The notes beneath the pieces are model-generated. The model had not been told where the DNA came from, searched no databases, and worked only from the letters and a program-made list of their open reading frames with translations. 64,000 nucleotides of DNA from Bacillota bacterium (GTDB taxonomy: Bacteria > Bacillota > Clostridia > Christensenellales > Aristaeellaceae): positions 1 to 64,000 of the forward strand of contig JAEZHM010000094.1 of assembly GCA_023416585.1 (NCBI GenBank), read 5' to 3'. The position numbers and the translations under genes are program-made. This document shows positions 44,701-59,700 of the stretch, piece by piece (within the stretch, counting starts at the first letter, position 1; each line of letters starts with the position of its first letter).

Positions 44701-47700
44701 GCTGCAAAAGTCAGTCTGGAATTCAGGCTGTTAAGACTTCCACCCAGGATGATGTCCTGTTCAGCCTTCATATTCACGGTATCTGCGTTAAAGCCTGTAT
44801 CACCGTCTATCCGTATACTGCCCGTATGGGCTGTCAAAGTCAAACCGGAGTGCTGGCTGGCAAGGCTGCCGGCCACTGTAATATTCCCGGCAGCATCCAA
44901 ATTCACGGTGTCATGATCAAATAGAACAGCACCGTTTACATGAATATTTCCGGTCTGGGCTGCAAGCAGAATATTGGTATTTCCCCCGCCAACGATGCTT
45001 TCGGCGGTAATATCGGTTCTAGCATGCACATGCAAGCTTGCACTGTTCTTCGCTTTGACCAAGCCAAGGGAAGCATCTGCATTGTTTGATGTAAGGTTCA
45101 CAACCGCGCCCGTACCCAATTCCAAGGTTGAGAATTGAAGACGCTCATCGGCAGTCACTGTTACATCCGCCTGCGTATCGGCTGAAAGCCTGCTGATCAC
45201 AACATCATTGCTTGCGTAATCCGCTTCTTCTTCCTCGCTCCCGGCAGTTCCGGCGGGGATAGTATAAGCGCCGGAAATCATAACGGTCTGACCGCTATGG
45301 ATTTCCGCACGATCGGTAATGAGGATGTCGTCGCCGGCTTGCAGGTTTGCCAGAGTATCCACGGCTCCGTTGTTCAGCGTTGCCAGGTTGTCATTCACAA
45401 TCAGTGTTTCCCCTACGATATCCAGCGCCGCCATAAGATTGAGTCTCGCGCCGTCATTTAGGGTAATGATGTTGAATATGATGCTGGCCGCCCCGGTGGC
45501 ATCAACGGTCAGGGATCCGCCGGTCTTGATCACCACAGGATGGATGATAAAGTCGCCTGTCGGCACCAGAACATTCACATTCCCACTGATGGAGTTCGTC
45601 TCGCTCAGATCCTGGAAGGTGATGCCGCCCGGTCCGCATTGAATGATCAAGGGCAGGCTGCCGTTCCCGCCGGCAATATTTCCTGTGGAATTGGTTCTGA
45701 TGATGATGGAGTTTCCGGCATTCAGGTTGGGGTTAGCGCCGGGGATACCCAGCAGGTCACCCGTATCATCCGTCATGGTGATGATGATATCACGCCCAGT
45801 TATGCTGCCGATCAGATAATCTGTTCCATCTGCATCCACACGGAACCAGGAAAGCTTGGATGTATCGCCGACAGCTTCTACCGAACCGTCGGAGCCCACC
45901 TTCCGGTAAGACACGTAAGCGCCAACCGCATTCTTGTTGTACATGGTGTAGTACAATATGCCGTTGATAGTAGCGATTGTAAGCAGCGTATTGTTGCCAG
46001 GATCGGTGATGGTGGTTACGCCGCTGGCATCCGGGACAAAGGTCTTGTTCAGCTTTGTCCATACTCCGCTGCCGTCCAGATAGTAGTAGTTGTTCAGGAT
46101 ATCCCTGCTTACCATGTCCGTCAGCTGCTCCAGCTGAATCTCCTGCCCGCCATACAGCGTGACAATGGTGCCGGTACTGCCGCTCTTGGTTGCATCCACA
46201 TCGATCAGGCTCTTGTTGGAGTGGTAGACCTTTCCGTCATATACTCCCGCAAACGCTGCTGTATAGTATGCGTTTAGGTTTGCAGCAGGTGTATTCAGCC
46301 ACATCGTATCTAAATAGCTGCTCCTGTTTCGCCACAGAGAACTGATGCCTGACCTTCCGGCATAATCATATATCCTGCCCTCCGCGCCTGATGCAATATC
46401 ATACTCGGTCAGCGCACCAATATCGCCGTTGTTGCGGAAAGAGATGATATAGTATTTGATTGTACCGCCTATCTCTACCTTGAGCACGGGCTCGGCACTG
46501 TCATAGGTGGTGCCGTCCGCCGTATTGGTGCGTGTAATGACCTGGTATTGGATGGTATAGGTGTTGCTCCCGTTCACATACTGGCGGATCGTTTCTCCTG
46601 TTTGATCCACGCCAAACTGAACGATCATACCATCCTTGGTGACATACAGTTTATTGGTGATCTTCCAACCTTTTTCCGACAGCGTTACACCGGCCACATT
46701 TGCCTTGGGGATGTCGGTCTCACGCACTTTGTAAATGGTGCCCTGACGCGTATTAACATCATAATCGCCTTCAATGAACAGGCTGTTGCCCGGATCAAGG
46801 ATGGTGATTTGATAATAGAATATGCTGTTGGCCTTATCCACGATCATGTTGCCATTGGCATCCAGCTTGTAGAACGGTATTTTCTCGCCATTCATCAGCT
46901 TGTAGACAGGCGTTGTAGAATAAATCGGAATCTTTTCACCGTTTAGCAGTTTGTATACCTTCTGCTTTTTGCCGTTTGTATCCAGCTGATAGTTAGGAAC
47001 CGCAGTAACATTCAGGTCTTGGGAATCGGTACGTATGTATTTGCCTGTTGCATCATCCCACCTGAAAGTAAGATCTGCTTCCTTCACCTGGTATTTTCCG
47101 CCGGACAGCACCAGATACCTGTACTTGAAGGTAATAATGCCGTTTGTATCCTCGGCGCTCTTGGCAAGCGTTAATGCACTGGGCATACCGCCAACCTTCA
47201 CAAGAATGACCTGGGGCATTACAGTATAGAGCGCACCCAACTGCGCCTCTGCACGGTTTTGGGTGTAAACGGGAATTTTGTTGCCGTCTTTGTCCTTTTT
47301 GTAGGCAGGCTCCGCGCCGGCTGCGCTTGCGTCCGTCGTAGTCTTGTTGACCTTTGCGATAGTAGCCCCTGTTTCGTAAACCACCCGGCCGTTTGCAGCA
47401 TCTGTAGTGTAAACAGGCACTCGCCGTTCCGTTTCCGTGGGATTCCCGGAACCATCCACCCCAGGCACATAAACCGTTTGATAAGTGGGCTGCCCGTTTT
47501 CAACCAGCTGATACTTTTGCTGGCCGTTATCCATCGTGGGATAATAGGCCATGCTGCCGCTTTCCGTGCCCAGGAGATATTTGTATAGCGTCGTGCTTCC
47601 GCTCATCCTTGTCAGATAAGCAGCAATATCATAGGTGGCCGTAGCGGTTCTGCTTTCGGTTGTCTGATTCCCGCTTCCGTCCGTTACCGTTTCCGTATAG

Positions 47701-50700
47701 CTGTAGGTGAGCTCTACATCGCCGGATGTGTTTTGTTTGACGCTGTACGCAGTGTTGTTCAACAGTGCCGCCATATCGCTCAGCAGGGTGCTGATGTAGT
47801 CAATGGTTCCGCTTGATGTCAGTATATAGTTAAGAGTCAGTTCATACGCGCTTTGGAAAGCAGAATGGAGCGTACCCTGGGTGTTGCTGATAAGTTTCAC
47901 CAGCAGGTTAAGCGCATTGCCGTCGCTGTCGGCAGCCACTTGCCGGTAGATTTCCCCATCCTTCAAGTAGTACAGGGGATTGCCGTCCGCATCAGTAAGC
48001 CGCTCGTATACGGGCTGGCCGTTTTCCTGTTTGATCTCATACACATACGTGCCATCCGCGTTCATCTGGTAAATGGCATCTACCCGGTATAGCACATTGC
48101 CATTGGCATCAATGAGGTAATACAGGGTACGGCCATCTTCCATCTTCATTTCGTAGAGGGTATGGTCCGTAAGATTCAGGGTATAGGTCAGGGTTCCATC
48201 GGGATTGACCTTTACATCGAAGACGTCTTCTTCCGTAACTTCCGTCTCGAAAAGGTACTCGCCCGTCACAGGATCCTTGGCCTGTTCATAGAGGGTATTG
48301 CCGTTTTCATCTGTTTCCACCTGATAGATCGGATTGCCGTTTTCATCTTTCTCGATCTCGTATTTCCGTTCATCCACAGGAGATATGAGTATGGAGTACT
48401 GCTCACCCAGCTTGAAGAACTCAAAGCTGGCAGAACGGCTGTACAGAAATACGCCGGAAAGCCTGTGCCATGAATCCCCTATCTTATAGCTGACCGGCCA
48501 ATAATCGTCCAGATCATTTCGAACTGTCTGCCAGTAGTTGGGATGCCCATCCATTTCCCCTGGAGCCACCCTGTACTCGCCCGCGATATCACGTGTCCAA
48601 TATACACCCTTTAACTGATCGTAATAAGGGCTGTTCGACAAGACATAATACATAGTCTTGCCGCCGATAGACGTGGTGCCCAGCTTTAACACTTGTCCGT
48701 TGACGGTGATCGAATCGAAACTTGCGGAGGCTCCCCAGGGTTTGAAGTTCACGACTGCATTAAGTGATGTCCCGCCAAACCCTGTAATGCCAAAGCTATA
48801 ATTTCGGATGATGAAACTGTTTTTATCCATGGTATAATCGCTGGCGAAGTCCCCCAGGTCATACCAATAGAAACGAACGTCGTCATCCCCATATCCGCTG
48901 ACAAAGGTATTGTAAATAGGAGGATTGACGGTACGGATGGAGTCATTTGCCGTTCCGCTTTGATCCTGGCCGTTTGTCAGATCATGCACTGATAAGGTAT
49001 TGGTAAAGGCGCCGCTTGCGTAAATAAAGGCAATCTCAACAATTTTGTTGCCGGCACTGAGGGTCGGGCTTCCCTCCGCCTGCAGGTAGTAGTAGTCGGA
49101 ATAGCCGGTGGTGCTGTTGCTGTATGTGCTGAACCACCTGATCAGCTTAGTTTCCACCGTGTTGTATTGGCCCGTTGTGCTGTCGTACTTAGCAAACACG
49201 AATGCAAACTTATAATTGTAGGATGTATCCGACTGCTTATACAGGTTATTGGCCAGCCATGTGGCGTCGATCACGGAGAGCAGCGTCTCAAACACCACGC
49301 CCTCGTAAATAACCAGTTCGCCGCCGCGGCTTAGGTCAATGATCACACCTTCGGCCAGTTTCACTGTTGATTTATCGTCGGAAATTTCATAAGCGGAGGC
49401 CGTGAAATCCACTGTATTCCCGGCGAATTCCTCAATGATGCGCAATATTTCGCCGGTCACGCCATCGGTGTATATGACCGTATTATTAGGCAGAGTGTAC
49501 ACGTTGATTACGCTGCCGCTTCCTACGATTGTACCGGTCAGGTACCTTGCCATGGCGCTTGCATCCAAAGTGGCATTGGTGGAAAGGTCGCGAGCTACGC
49601 CAATGATGTATGACAGGGTTCCGGGCAGCGGGATGGCTGCCGTTACGCCGCCCTTTAACAAATACAGGCACCAGCCGTCGTTCAGCAAAAGATCATTGGT
49701 ACCGCCCGCCAGGAGGCGGTCGATGCGCAGACCCTGGTCTACCGTTTTGTCGGTCGCATCTTCAGTTTTCAGCGTACCATCCACCACATGAGGTTCTATG
49801 GGCGTAAAGGAGGTGAAGCTGTCGTTGGCTGCCTGAATCGCTACATTGCCCGCGCTGCTTCCAAGGCAGAACAGGAAGGCCGTGAAGCGGTTCCCGGATG
49901 ATATGCCCAGGCTGCCAGCATTTTCAACGATCAGGCTATGGGTCCACACAGGCGCCGTCTCAAGGAATACGGGTATTCCCTGGGCTTCCTGGGCTGCTGA
50001 AGCACCGGTGTCCAAACGGTACATGCCGCTGCTGCGCAGATTGCGAGTACCTGCCGCAATGGTTTCGCCATCCTTAAGCAGCCAAACAAACCTGGTGGTG
50101 CCGGTATAGTTGGCGATCAGGCTATTGGATAAAATCACCACATCGCCGCTGCCCTTAGTTTCAACAGAGATGACACTGAACGGGTCAGACGCCGGCTGCA
50201 CGTTGGCCGTGCAATTGGACAGGGAGAGCTGCGGCTTTACGTAGTTACTGTTGCGTACGGTCATGGAGCTTATCTCCAGATCGTAGTCCGTGCGGTTTAC
50301 GAGCATGATATAGGGTATGTATGCCTGATCAAACACATTGATCTGGCTTACGCTGGTTAGAGTTCCAATAGACAGCACGCCGCGCATATTGTTGGAGATG
50401 GAAGCCACGCTGATAGTCCGGCGGGCATCGCTGACCGAAGTGATTATCTGATTGTTCTTGATACCTACCTGGCGCACATAGCTGCCTGTTTTTAAGAACT
50501 GCTTATGGGAGAAGTCCATTACGATACCGGCAGCCGCATCGCCAATATAGAAGTTCGTGCCATTGGTCACCGTCATCGTGCGCCTATAGGAGAAGCTGCC
50601 GTAGCGTTTTTCCTTGCTGGAGCCTATGCCCTGGAACTTGGTTTCTGGGTCACGGACTACATTGCCGTTGAAGGACTTGGCGTCGATATACACATTGGCG

Positions 50701-53700
50701 CCTAAGAAGATTGTGCCGCCGTTCACATTAAGGACCACATTGGCGTGAGAATCACCATAGTCGGTCACGGCAACAACGGACCCGATGCCGCCGCCGTAAG
50801 CATACGCGTGCAGGTAGATGTTTTTGCCATCCTTGCCTTTGGCCGGGCGGGCATCCGCCATCAGATTGATCCTGTCATAACCTCGAATTTCGGCGTTTTG
50901 CACCTTGGTAGTCACGTCGATCTTGCTCTGCACGTAAGACTCGGAATACACATCCACCCCAAGTGCCTTACCGCTGGAGTAAGCGTAGGCGTAGACGTAT
51001 AGGGAACCGATCTTGGAACGTATCTCAATCTCCCGGCCAATGATTTTTACCGAGCCTGTGCTTTCGCCCTGAATATTGATGGTGGGCTTGATAGTTACAT
51101 CGGATACGGTGGCCTTCACATCAGGATTGACGCCCAGGCCTTTCGCGTTCGTCTTGCTGTACAGGTATACATCGTCCTCTGCGGCGTCTGCATACACATA
51201 GATGGTATTGAATGTGCTGGTGAGGCTGGACTTCCCCAAAATATTGACGGTAACGGTGTTGGATATATTGTTCCTGGCTGTGGTATCGCCCAGCGCCACA
51301 ACGCCGCCGGTGGATATCTCGGCACGGGTGTCGATGTTATCCTCCAGGCCGCCCAAAGCCTCCACCGTCAGATCGCCGTAATCCGAAGTAAGCGCGGAAC
51401 TGCCGCTGATGGTTATGGTCATGCTGCGGATCAATTCATTGATCGCCTTCAGCACGCTGCCTGTAAAGAAGCCGCCCGCATTTGCGCCGGTTTTGGCCAT
51501 CAGCACCGCGTTGGATTTGGTGACCACGTGCAATGCATCCCCGGCAAAGATGATGCTGTCCTGTATGGTCATTTGGTTGGTGGTCTCTACACGGTTGAAG
51601 CCGTAGGTGACCTCCGCGTTCGCCGCGAAGCCAATGCTGGAACCGCTGGCGTTGGAGGTGCCATTGGCAAAATCCACCCCGCTGATGGTTACGTTGCCGT
51701 CGGCCTTCAGGATCGAGCCTGTAACAGCAGTAGTTGTCTTATAGAAGGAATAGGTGGGCAGGAATGTATACTGCACCTCAATCAGCGCTGCCTTGGAACC
51801 CTTGTGCACGATGGCTTGGGCATCCCCTGCGTTATAAACGCTTAAGAGGAAGTTCCCGCCGGCATTTATGTTGGCATATAGCATCTGGGCAAGGCCCGAC
51901 TGATAATCATTGATCCTGCTCAAATTCACCTTGCCGCTGCCCTCAACAGTGAAATCAGCCTGGCCGATCACGGCTGTGGCATTGGTGCGCTCCACGCTGA
52001 GGCCCGCAAGAGAACCCGGCGATTCGGCATAGGCATAGGAGGTGGTATTGCCTTGTGCCTGGGCGCTGACAGAACCGTTTACCTTGATGGAAGCGAAGTT
52101 GAGCTTCACGGTATTTTGATCATTGGTGAAGGATTTTGCGGACAAGCCCCCGATAAAGGCGCCGGAGACCACGGTGCCCGTAACGGCCTCAGCCTGTGAC
52201 CGGCTTTGTATCTTTGCCAGCACCGTAAGGCTTTCGGCTTCTATGATGCCAAGAACGCTGCCCAAAGTGTACTTGTTCTCATAGGCACTGTTGGTAACCC
52301 CGGCAACATTCTTCACCGAGCTGAAGGAGTTCGCGCGGTTTACCCTTATAGCGCCGAAGGATATATCAGCCCCGGAAGCAGAGCTGCCCGTCTGGGCAAA
52401 GGCCTGGCCGGTTTGGCCGTCCCTGGGGAAGATGGAGGAGATGGAGATATTTCCGGCCTTTAAGCTGCCCGTGGAGGCCATATCCACAAGAGCCGACTGG
52501 GTCGCGTTCAAGTAGGCCTCAGCCAGGTTGACCGTAACGCCCAAGCCGGTCACCGAGAATGTGGAGGTCAGGCCATAAGCGCTGGAGTTGGCCGTACCCT
52601 GGGTCAAAAGAATGATCCCGCCGGTAACAACCCTGCCCGATACTTTGAGGACAGAGGACGCAACAGCCCTCGTATTCGATTTGGCTTCGTTTACATCCAC
52701 GGAAATGGCTGCAAGCTTTAAGCCCTGGGGTGCCACTTCCGCTATGGCCTGGGCATTGTACATAGTGCTCGCCTTGATATTGCCGGCGCTTAATTGTAAA
52801 TCTCTTGTTTCTCCGTCCGGCTTTTTTGTGCCCTCAATGGCTGCCGTAAAGGTACCCGCCGCATCTGCGCTTGTCTTGATTACTGCCACGCCATACAGAT
52901 TCACGCCTACCCCCGCCTTGGCCACCGTGGCATAAGCGTAGGAGTTGGCTTCCACAACCGCGTGCAAATCGCCGGCAGACTGAATATCATAGCCAGAAAT
53001 GGTGGCCTTGACCGTGGCGGTCATATTGGCATCGGCGGTGCTATATTCCCCGCCCAGCAAGATAAGGCGAACGCTCTTGTTTGCCGCGCCGTTTGAACCT
53101 ACGGTTGCGGTGGCGCCTTTTGTCGGGCTGGAAGTATTGAACCTTGACTCGGCGTAGATATTGGCCGCCTTGATGGAAGCGCCGTATAGCAGGCTCTCCT
53201 GTGCAGCGCTTACCGTCGCTTTTGCAATATTGACGGCAACCTTGATGGCAGATGCGGAGAAGGATATGCCGTCAATTCTGGCATCCGCAACGGCGCTGCC
53301 GTTAACGGACGCACGCACATTGCCTGTGGCCGTCATATAAAGCAGCCCGGTAATGCCAGCCTTGGCTATGGTGCTGGCGGAGGCGTTGGCCACGTTGGTC
53401 TGTATGTTCAGCCCGTTTAAAGAACCACCCGCAGGCTGCGCAGAAACAGCGCTGGAGCTGCTTGTATACTGCGTGTTCACAGTAACGGAAGAAGCGGAAA
53501 TTTCCTTTCTGCTATCAGAGGAAATGGATGCATCAAAGCTGCCCTTTGCTTCAGCGTAAAGCACATTCACGCCAAGGCTTGCATAGCCCATGGAGATGGT
53601 GTCGCCATCCACTTTCGCCAATGCATAGGACGTTCCCAGGCTTTCGACGGTAAGCGCACCGCCAGCCGCAATGGCGGCGTTCTTGATCCACGCGTTGCTT

Positions 53701-56700
53701 GTTCCGTTCGCAAAGGCAAGGCCGATATTGGCTTTCAAGCCATACAAAGACGCATTCGCGCTGCCTCCGTTGCCGCCCATAGTGGCCGTCGCGCCTTTTG
53801 TATCCCCATAATTGAACTTGGACCTCACGGTCATAGCGCCGCTGCCATTTACGGTAAGATTTTCTATGGAAGCGGTCTGGCTTGCAGACAAGTCGGCTAC
53901 CAGAACGTTGGCTGCTACATTCCCCAGCGAAACGGTAAGGGCCGCCTTGCCAATCACAGCCTCGGCGTATGCTTTGCCGGTGGCCGTAACACTTACCGTA
54001 CCGGTGTAGGCAAGCGTGCCCGAACCTGAAATGGAAGCTGTTGATGCTGATTTCAGTTGTGCCACAGACACGTTTGCGTTGGCATTTATCAAGCTTGCCT
54101 GTACCCCGGAGAGGGAAGGTTCCACTTCCGCCACCGCTCTGGCCATATAATCGGTTTCCACGATGACCGAAGCCACAGTAGCCTGGCCGTCTATGGTAAG
54201 AATCGCGTTGAAGGCTGCCTGCCCAAAGGCCAGGCCAGCCATGACGCCCACTGTCACGCCGCCGACAACTGCCAGGTTTGTTACCTTGGCCAGCGTTCCG
54301 GCATTGCCATAGCTGCCTGCTTTAACCGTGCCGCCATTTAGGGTCAGCGAATCCGCATGGATGAATGCCATCGATTCGGAGCGGCTATAGGCCACGGCAA
54401 TATTCATCATGGCACTGATTATAGCGCCCTGGCCGATAATCATCCGTGCAACAGCCGTATCTTTTTGCGCGTCTACGGTGGTCTTGTTTAAATGGGATTC
54501 AGCCGTAAGGCCGACGGCAGTGATGTTTCCGCCGGTAACGGATGCTTCCTGATGGCTGCGCAAAACCGCGATAACAAATGTACCCGTAATAGCCGCCGTA
54601 TAGCCAAGCGCCAATCCGGCAACCTCCGCCACGGCTGTGGCCTTTAAGTGTGCCTGTATGTCCAGCACGCCGGTCAAAACAAGATAGCCTGCACTGTTTC
54701 CTATCAATTGCGCGTTGTTAACCGCCTGGTTGTCGGCGATAGCGGCATTGATGCCGATGGCATAATCGCCCGCTATGCCGGTTACCGTGGTAGCGGTCGC
54801 CGCAGCAATATTCTCGCTTCCGCTTATTCCGGCATGTATTTTAGCCGCCCCAGCGTTCACCCTGACGCCCGTTACATCAATAACTGCAAAATTCTTTGCG
54901 TTCAGGTGAACGTAAGCGATGCTTGCCCCAACAGCGGCCGAGGTGCCCACGGTTGCGGACAGCAGAATGGAATCGGCTGTGGCATTCATGAGACCTTCTA
55001 CCAGAATTTCTTTCACAGTGGCGTTTTCCCCGCGAAGCTGAGCCAATGCATATGTTTTGTTGAAAACAAGCAGTACATTGCCGTTGATTGCGGCACCGCC
55101 GGCGGTCAGCGACAGGATGGTCGACAGCGCAGAGCTTACGGTATTGTTTTGAATGGTGAGCTGACTATTGGGCGTATTGATAGAACCTGTACCATTGGAA
55201 TCGCCGACCGCATCCATATATCCCACAAAAGTGTAAATGGTGGGGGCAAGGATGGAGATGGAGGCGGAAAGGCCGACCGCCACACCGCCCAGGGCCGCGC
55301 CCATGATGTACGACCTGGCGGAAGTGTTTGATATGGTGTTGACCAGTATAGCGGTTGTGTTAACACCCAGGATGGTGACGCCTTTGGCAATGTAGGTGCG
55401 GATATTGGCCCTGTTGACTGTCAGTGCCAGCGAGCCGTTCACCGCCACACCGCCCCCGCCTACGGCTGTAGCCAGGGCAACGGCGTTGAATGTCATATCG
55501 GAAGTTACCGAAATGGAGCCGATTCCCCCATCAGCCCTGCCCAATGTGCCGTTGCCTTTGATGGAGGCTTCCACATTGCCGATGGCAGTGGCGGACGCGA
55601 CGGGTGTGCCCACGCCAACCACCCCGCCGGATACCGTAAAGGCAGCCGCCAGGATACTGTCATACTGTACAAACGCTTTTACTGTAAGGCTGGTTGCCTG
55701 AATCACACTGCCCTGCAATGTGGCGATGGTGTTATTGGCAAGCACAACAACGGCAATCGGTACCGCCACGCCGGCGATGGCCCCGGCCCCGGTGGCGGAG
55801 ATCACCCGGATGGTTCGGGAGGTGATGGTCAGGCCGTCCAGCGAATCTTCCAGACGGTTGTTGCGCTCCTGCTCCGCTTCATTTCCTGCCTCATCCACCT
55901 TCGCGGATACAGAGGATGCCTGGATGGTGATGCTGCCTTGCGCGGAAAGCTGGCTGCCCACGTCCGCTTTTGCAAGAACATTAGAGAACAACACCGCTAC
56001 GGTGATGCTTGGGCTGACCGCCGCGTAAGCGCCGCCGGAAATTGTAGCCGCAATCAAATCAACCGTCATATCATCCTTGGCGGATACCAGGATATCCTTG
56101 GCAGACTCGATGACCGCGCCAGCGCCAATGATCGCGCTGATAGTATTCAAAGGTATACCGGAAGGCGTAAAGTTACCCATATTTCCGGCATTGTTTAGGT
56201 CTGTGTTGGAATTTTCGTTGATCTGCGCATCGCCGCCCTTGACGGAGCCGGCGTTGTTCTCTGTTATACCGGTGTTGTTGAGGTTTTGATCCTTATAGCC
56301 TGTCTGCCCATCGAACCCCACTGCATTTTGACCGTTCTTTGTTTCGGTATGGCCGACCTGTGTTTGGGAAACGGTGTCGCCATCCCCCTGAAGATCGCCG
56401 GACAAATCCTGTGTGAGATAGGCCGAAGCGGCGGTATGGCTGTTCTTTTTTGAGTCTTGCATGAACAGGGAAGGATTGAAGGATCCCTTAAGCGCATCGG
56501 CGGCATCCTGTTTCATGAGGCCGCCCGCCACAACCACCATCAGCGTTACGCCAACGCCTACCGAGCCCCCGGCCAGGGTGGCTGCGTAAGTAGCGATATC
56601 TTTTTTAGCCTGGGCAACAACATTCAGGCTGTCCGATGTGGTAACGATCCTGCTGCCGGTGCCGATTTGTGCGCTTACCGTATTGTGCATGACATTCACA

Positions 56701-59700
56701 ATAGCGGTCACGCCGACACCTGCAACCCCGGAACCCGCGATGGTACCTATTGCGCCGATAAATGTGTAATCATCGTTGGCCAGCACATCAATGCCAGTGG
56801 CACTGATCGTGGTGCCCGCGCCGGTATAAGCCTGAACGGTCATCTTTGTAATGACAACGGTTACTGTGCCGCTCACGGAAGCCGTACCGGAACCGGACAC
56901 GCCGGCCGCGTCGGAGGTAATGAACTCCTTGGCGTCAGCCTTGACTGTCACCTTGCCCTTGGCATCTATACGGCTATTGGCTGTAATGCCTGCCAAAGTA
57001 CTGCCGGAGAAGTACGTGATAACCGCCACGGGCGCTACCGCCGCCGTGCCGGAGCCCGCAAGGGACGCGGCAATGTTGAACAAATCCGCATCGCTCCGGG
57101 CTGTCACATCCACTGTGCCGCCGGAGACCACATACCCGCCCAGGCGTGCTTCCACCATGTTTTGGAAAACCAACGCATTGCCGCTGACGGCCACCGCAGC
57201 CGTGCCTGCCCCGGCAAAGCTTAACGCCAGCAGGTAAATATCATCGCTTGAAACAGCCGTCACGCTGACAGCTTTCCTTGCAAAGGCCGCGCCGCCATCA
57301 CCGATAGCAGCCAGAACGTTCTTTGCATAGACAAGGGTAACAATGGTAACGCCTACGCCGGCAGTACCCGCCGCCGAGAATGCGCCGCCAAAGTTATATA
57401 GGTGTGAGTCATCCTCCGCTTCTACGACGATTTCCTGGCTGTCGCCATTTTCGCCGCCATTAGGTTTGGCTTCCTGGGCCGCCTGTGTACCGGGTTCCCT
57501 CTTTGCGTTGATCAAAACACCGCTGCCGACTTTGGCCTCCACGGTATTCCTGGCCACCAGCGTATTGATGGTGCCCGCAATCCCCGCCGTGCCGGCAGCG
57601 CCGCCGCTTAAGGAAGCCAGCAGCAGTTCACTCATCGCGTTTGCCGCTATCACGACGCCTTTACGCCGCTCCTGGCGGTTGGGCATCTGAATACCGGTGG
57701 TCAGGGCGTTTATGCCATGCCCGATCAGTATTGCCAGATCCTTGACAATGGCCTGCACAAGGTTGTCTTCCACCAATGTGTTGATGGTGGCCCCGATACC
57801 CGCGCTTCCGGAGGTTACCGCCACGCCGCCCGCTGCGGAATACAACTTGTTTTCCGCCTCGGCCACAACGCCGACACTGCCGCCGGCCGTGAGCTGTGCT
57901 CCCTGGCCAATCTGGGCGAGTATGATGTTGTTTTGAACCACTACGGGGATCGCCCCGGCGATGGCCGCCGAGCCGGTGCCGGCCGCGCCAGCCGCCGTCA
58001 CCAGCAGCGTCCAGCTGTCGCCGGAAGCCCTGACTTCGATATCGCCATTCATGGCCGTCAGCCTGGCTCCGTCGCCAACAAGCGCTTTGACGGCCTGCCG
58101 GAATACGCCTACGTTCACCGTGGCGCCTACCGCCGCAGTCGCGGTACCGCCGGTAGCGGTAAGGAGAAGCACGATCTGTTTGGCTTTTCCGTCGGCCAGA
58201 ATACGGATATCCTTCATGGAAGCGGTCAATATGGCATTCTTGCCAACATCCGCCAAAGTGCTGCTGCCAGAAATCAATACGCTAAGTGTGCCCGCCACGC
58301 TTGCACCTGAACCGGTAGAACCGGAAGCGGAAGCCAGGATTTCCATCAGTGTTTCATCCATGGATGCCTTGACCAGTATATCGCCGGCTGTAAGCCTTGT
58401 GCCCTCGCCAATGACGGCGCTTACATTGTTGCCGGTAATGATCACGGCCATGGTGCCGCCAACAGCCGCGCCGCTGCCGCCCGCCTTTACGGCCAGGGAA
58501 GCGGAAATTTGCGTCAGCTTGGCAATATTCTCGGCATTGATCAGCGCGTTTTTTGCTGCGGTGATCACGGCGTTTCTGCCAATCCCCGCTTTAACTGTGT
58601 TTCCGGTATTGATGACATTCAGGCTGCCACCGATGGAAGCGCCGCTTTGCCCCGAAGTTGAAACGCTGGCCGCCGCGGTGACAGCCCAGGTATCGGTTGC
58701 CGCATGGGCACTCACGTTCATGCCGCCGCCAATATTGAAGGTACCGCCATCACCGATGGAGGCAATAACTTCATCACCGTCAGAGATTGCCGCAATATTC
58801 AGCCCGACGCCTGCCGCCCCATTGGTTAAAGTCAGCGCGCCGCCGATGAGCCTTGTATTTGTGTCGGAGGATGCGGCTACCTTCAAATCGCCGTTAAGGT
58901 TCAGCGTTACGTTATTGCCGATCAGCGCATGCGTCTTGCTGCTTAAAAAGAGCATGGCTGCAGCGCCTGACACGGCCGCCTTGGGCGGTTGGCTTCCAAC
59001 AGCGATGCTGCCTGCAATGGACTCAATATAATAGTTGACAGAAGCCAGGAAGTTGGTCAGGTCAATGATCTTCAATAAATCCGTGGTATCCAGGGCGAGT
59101 TCCACCGAATACTTGCCGGTAGGGCCGTCCTTTGTGGTAAGGTTCACCAGGCCTTTTGAGTGGGTGTCGGCAGCGTTCACTGTGAACAGCTGATTAAGGC
59201 CATAGGGCAAAGCGTAGTCGCTTGCGTCCACTTTTTTCTTCTCAGCCTGAACGGTCAGGTTTGCGCCTGTGATGCTGGCGCCATCCCCCACCTTGGCCAG
59301 AATCTCATTGCTGGCATAAATCAAACCAAAGGATGCGCCTACGCCAACCGTCTGCCCGCCAACGGTCACACCGCCGGCCCTTAAAGCCAGCTTGCTCTTG
59401 TCGGTAGCTTCAATGGTAATGTTCTTGCCCGGCGCGCTTACTACGACGCCCGCGCCTATTTCCGCCAGTGCCTTGGCCCTTGCTACCATGACAGCCACTG
59501 CACCGGCAATAGATACCTTGCCGCCCTTGGCAACGCTCACGCTGCCTGCCAAAGCCTGCGCTCCAAGCAGGCCTTTGAAGGCGCCGTCGGTATTTTGGGT
59601 AAGATCGGCTTTCACGGTAACGTCGCCCTGGGCGCTTAGATTCTTCAGCACCTGTGCGGCAGCATTGTTGTTGTTCACCGTTACAGCCACGCCGACGGAA

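Noticed and set aside
42621..44942. CRISPR-like array from regular spacing of repeats
   Set aside because: The repeats are contiguous coding units of 129/258 bp without unique spacers, and no cas genes are present.
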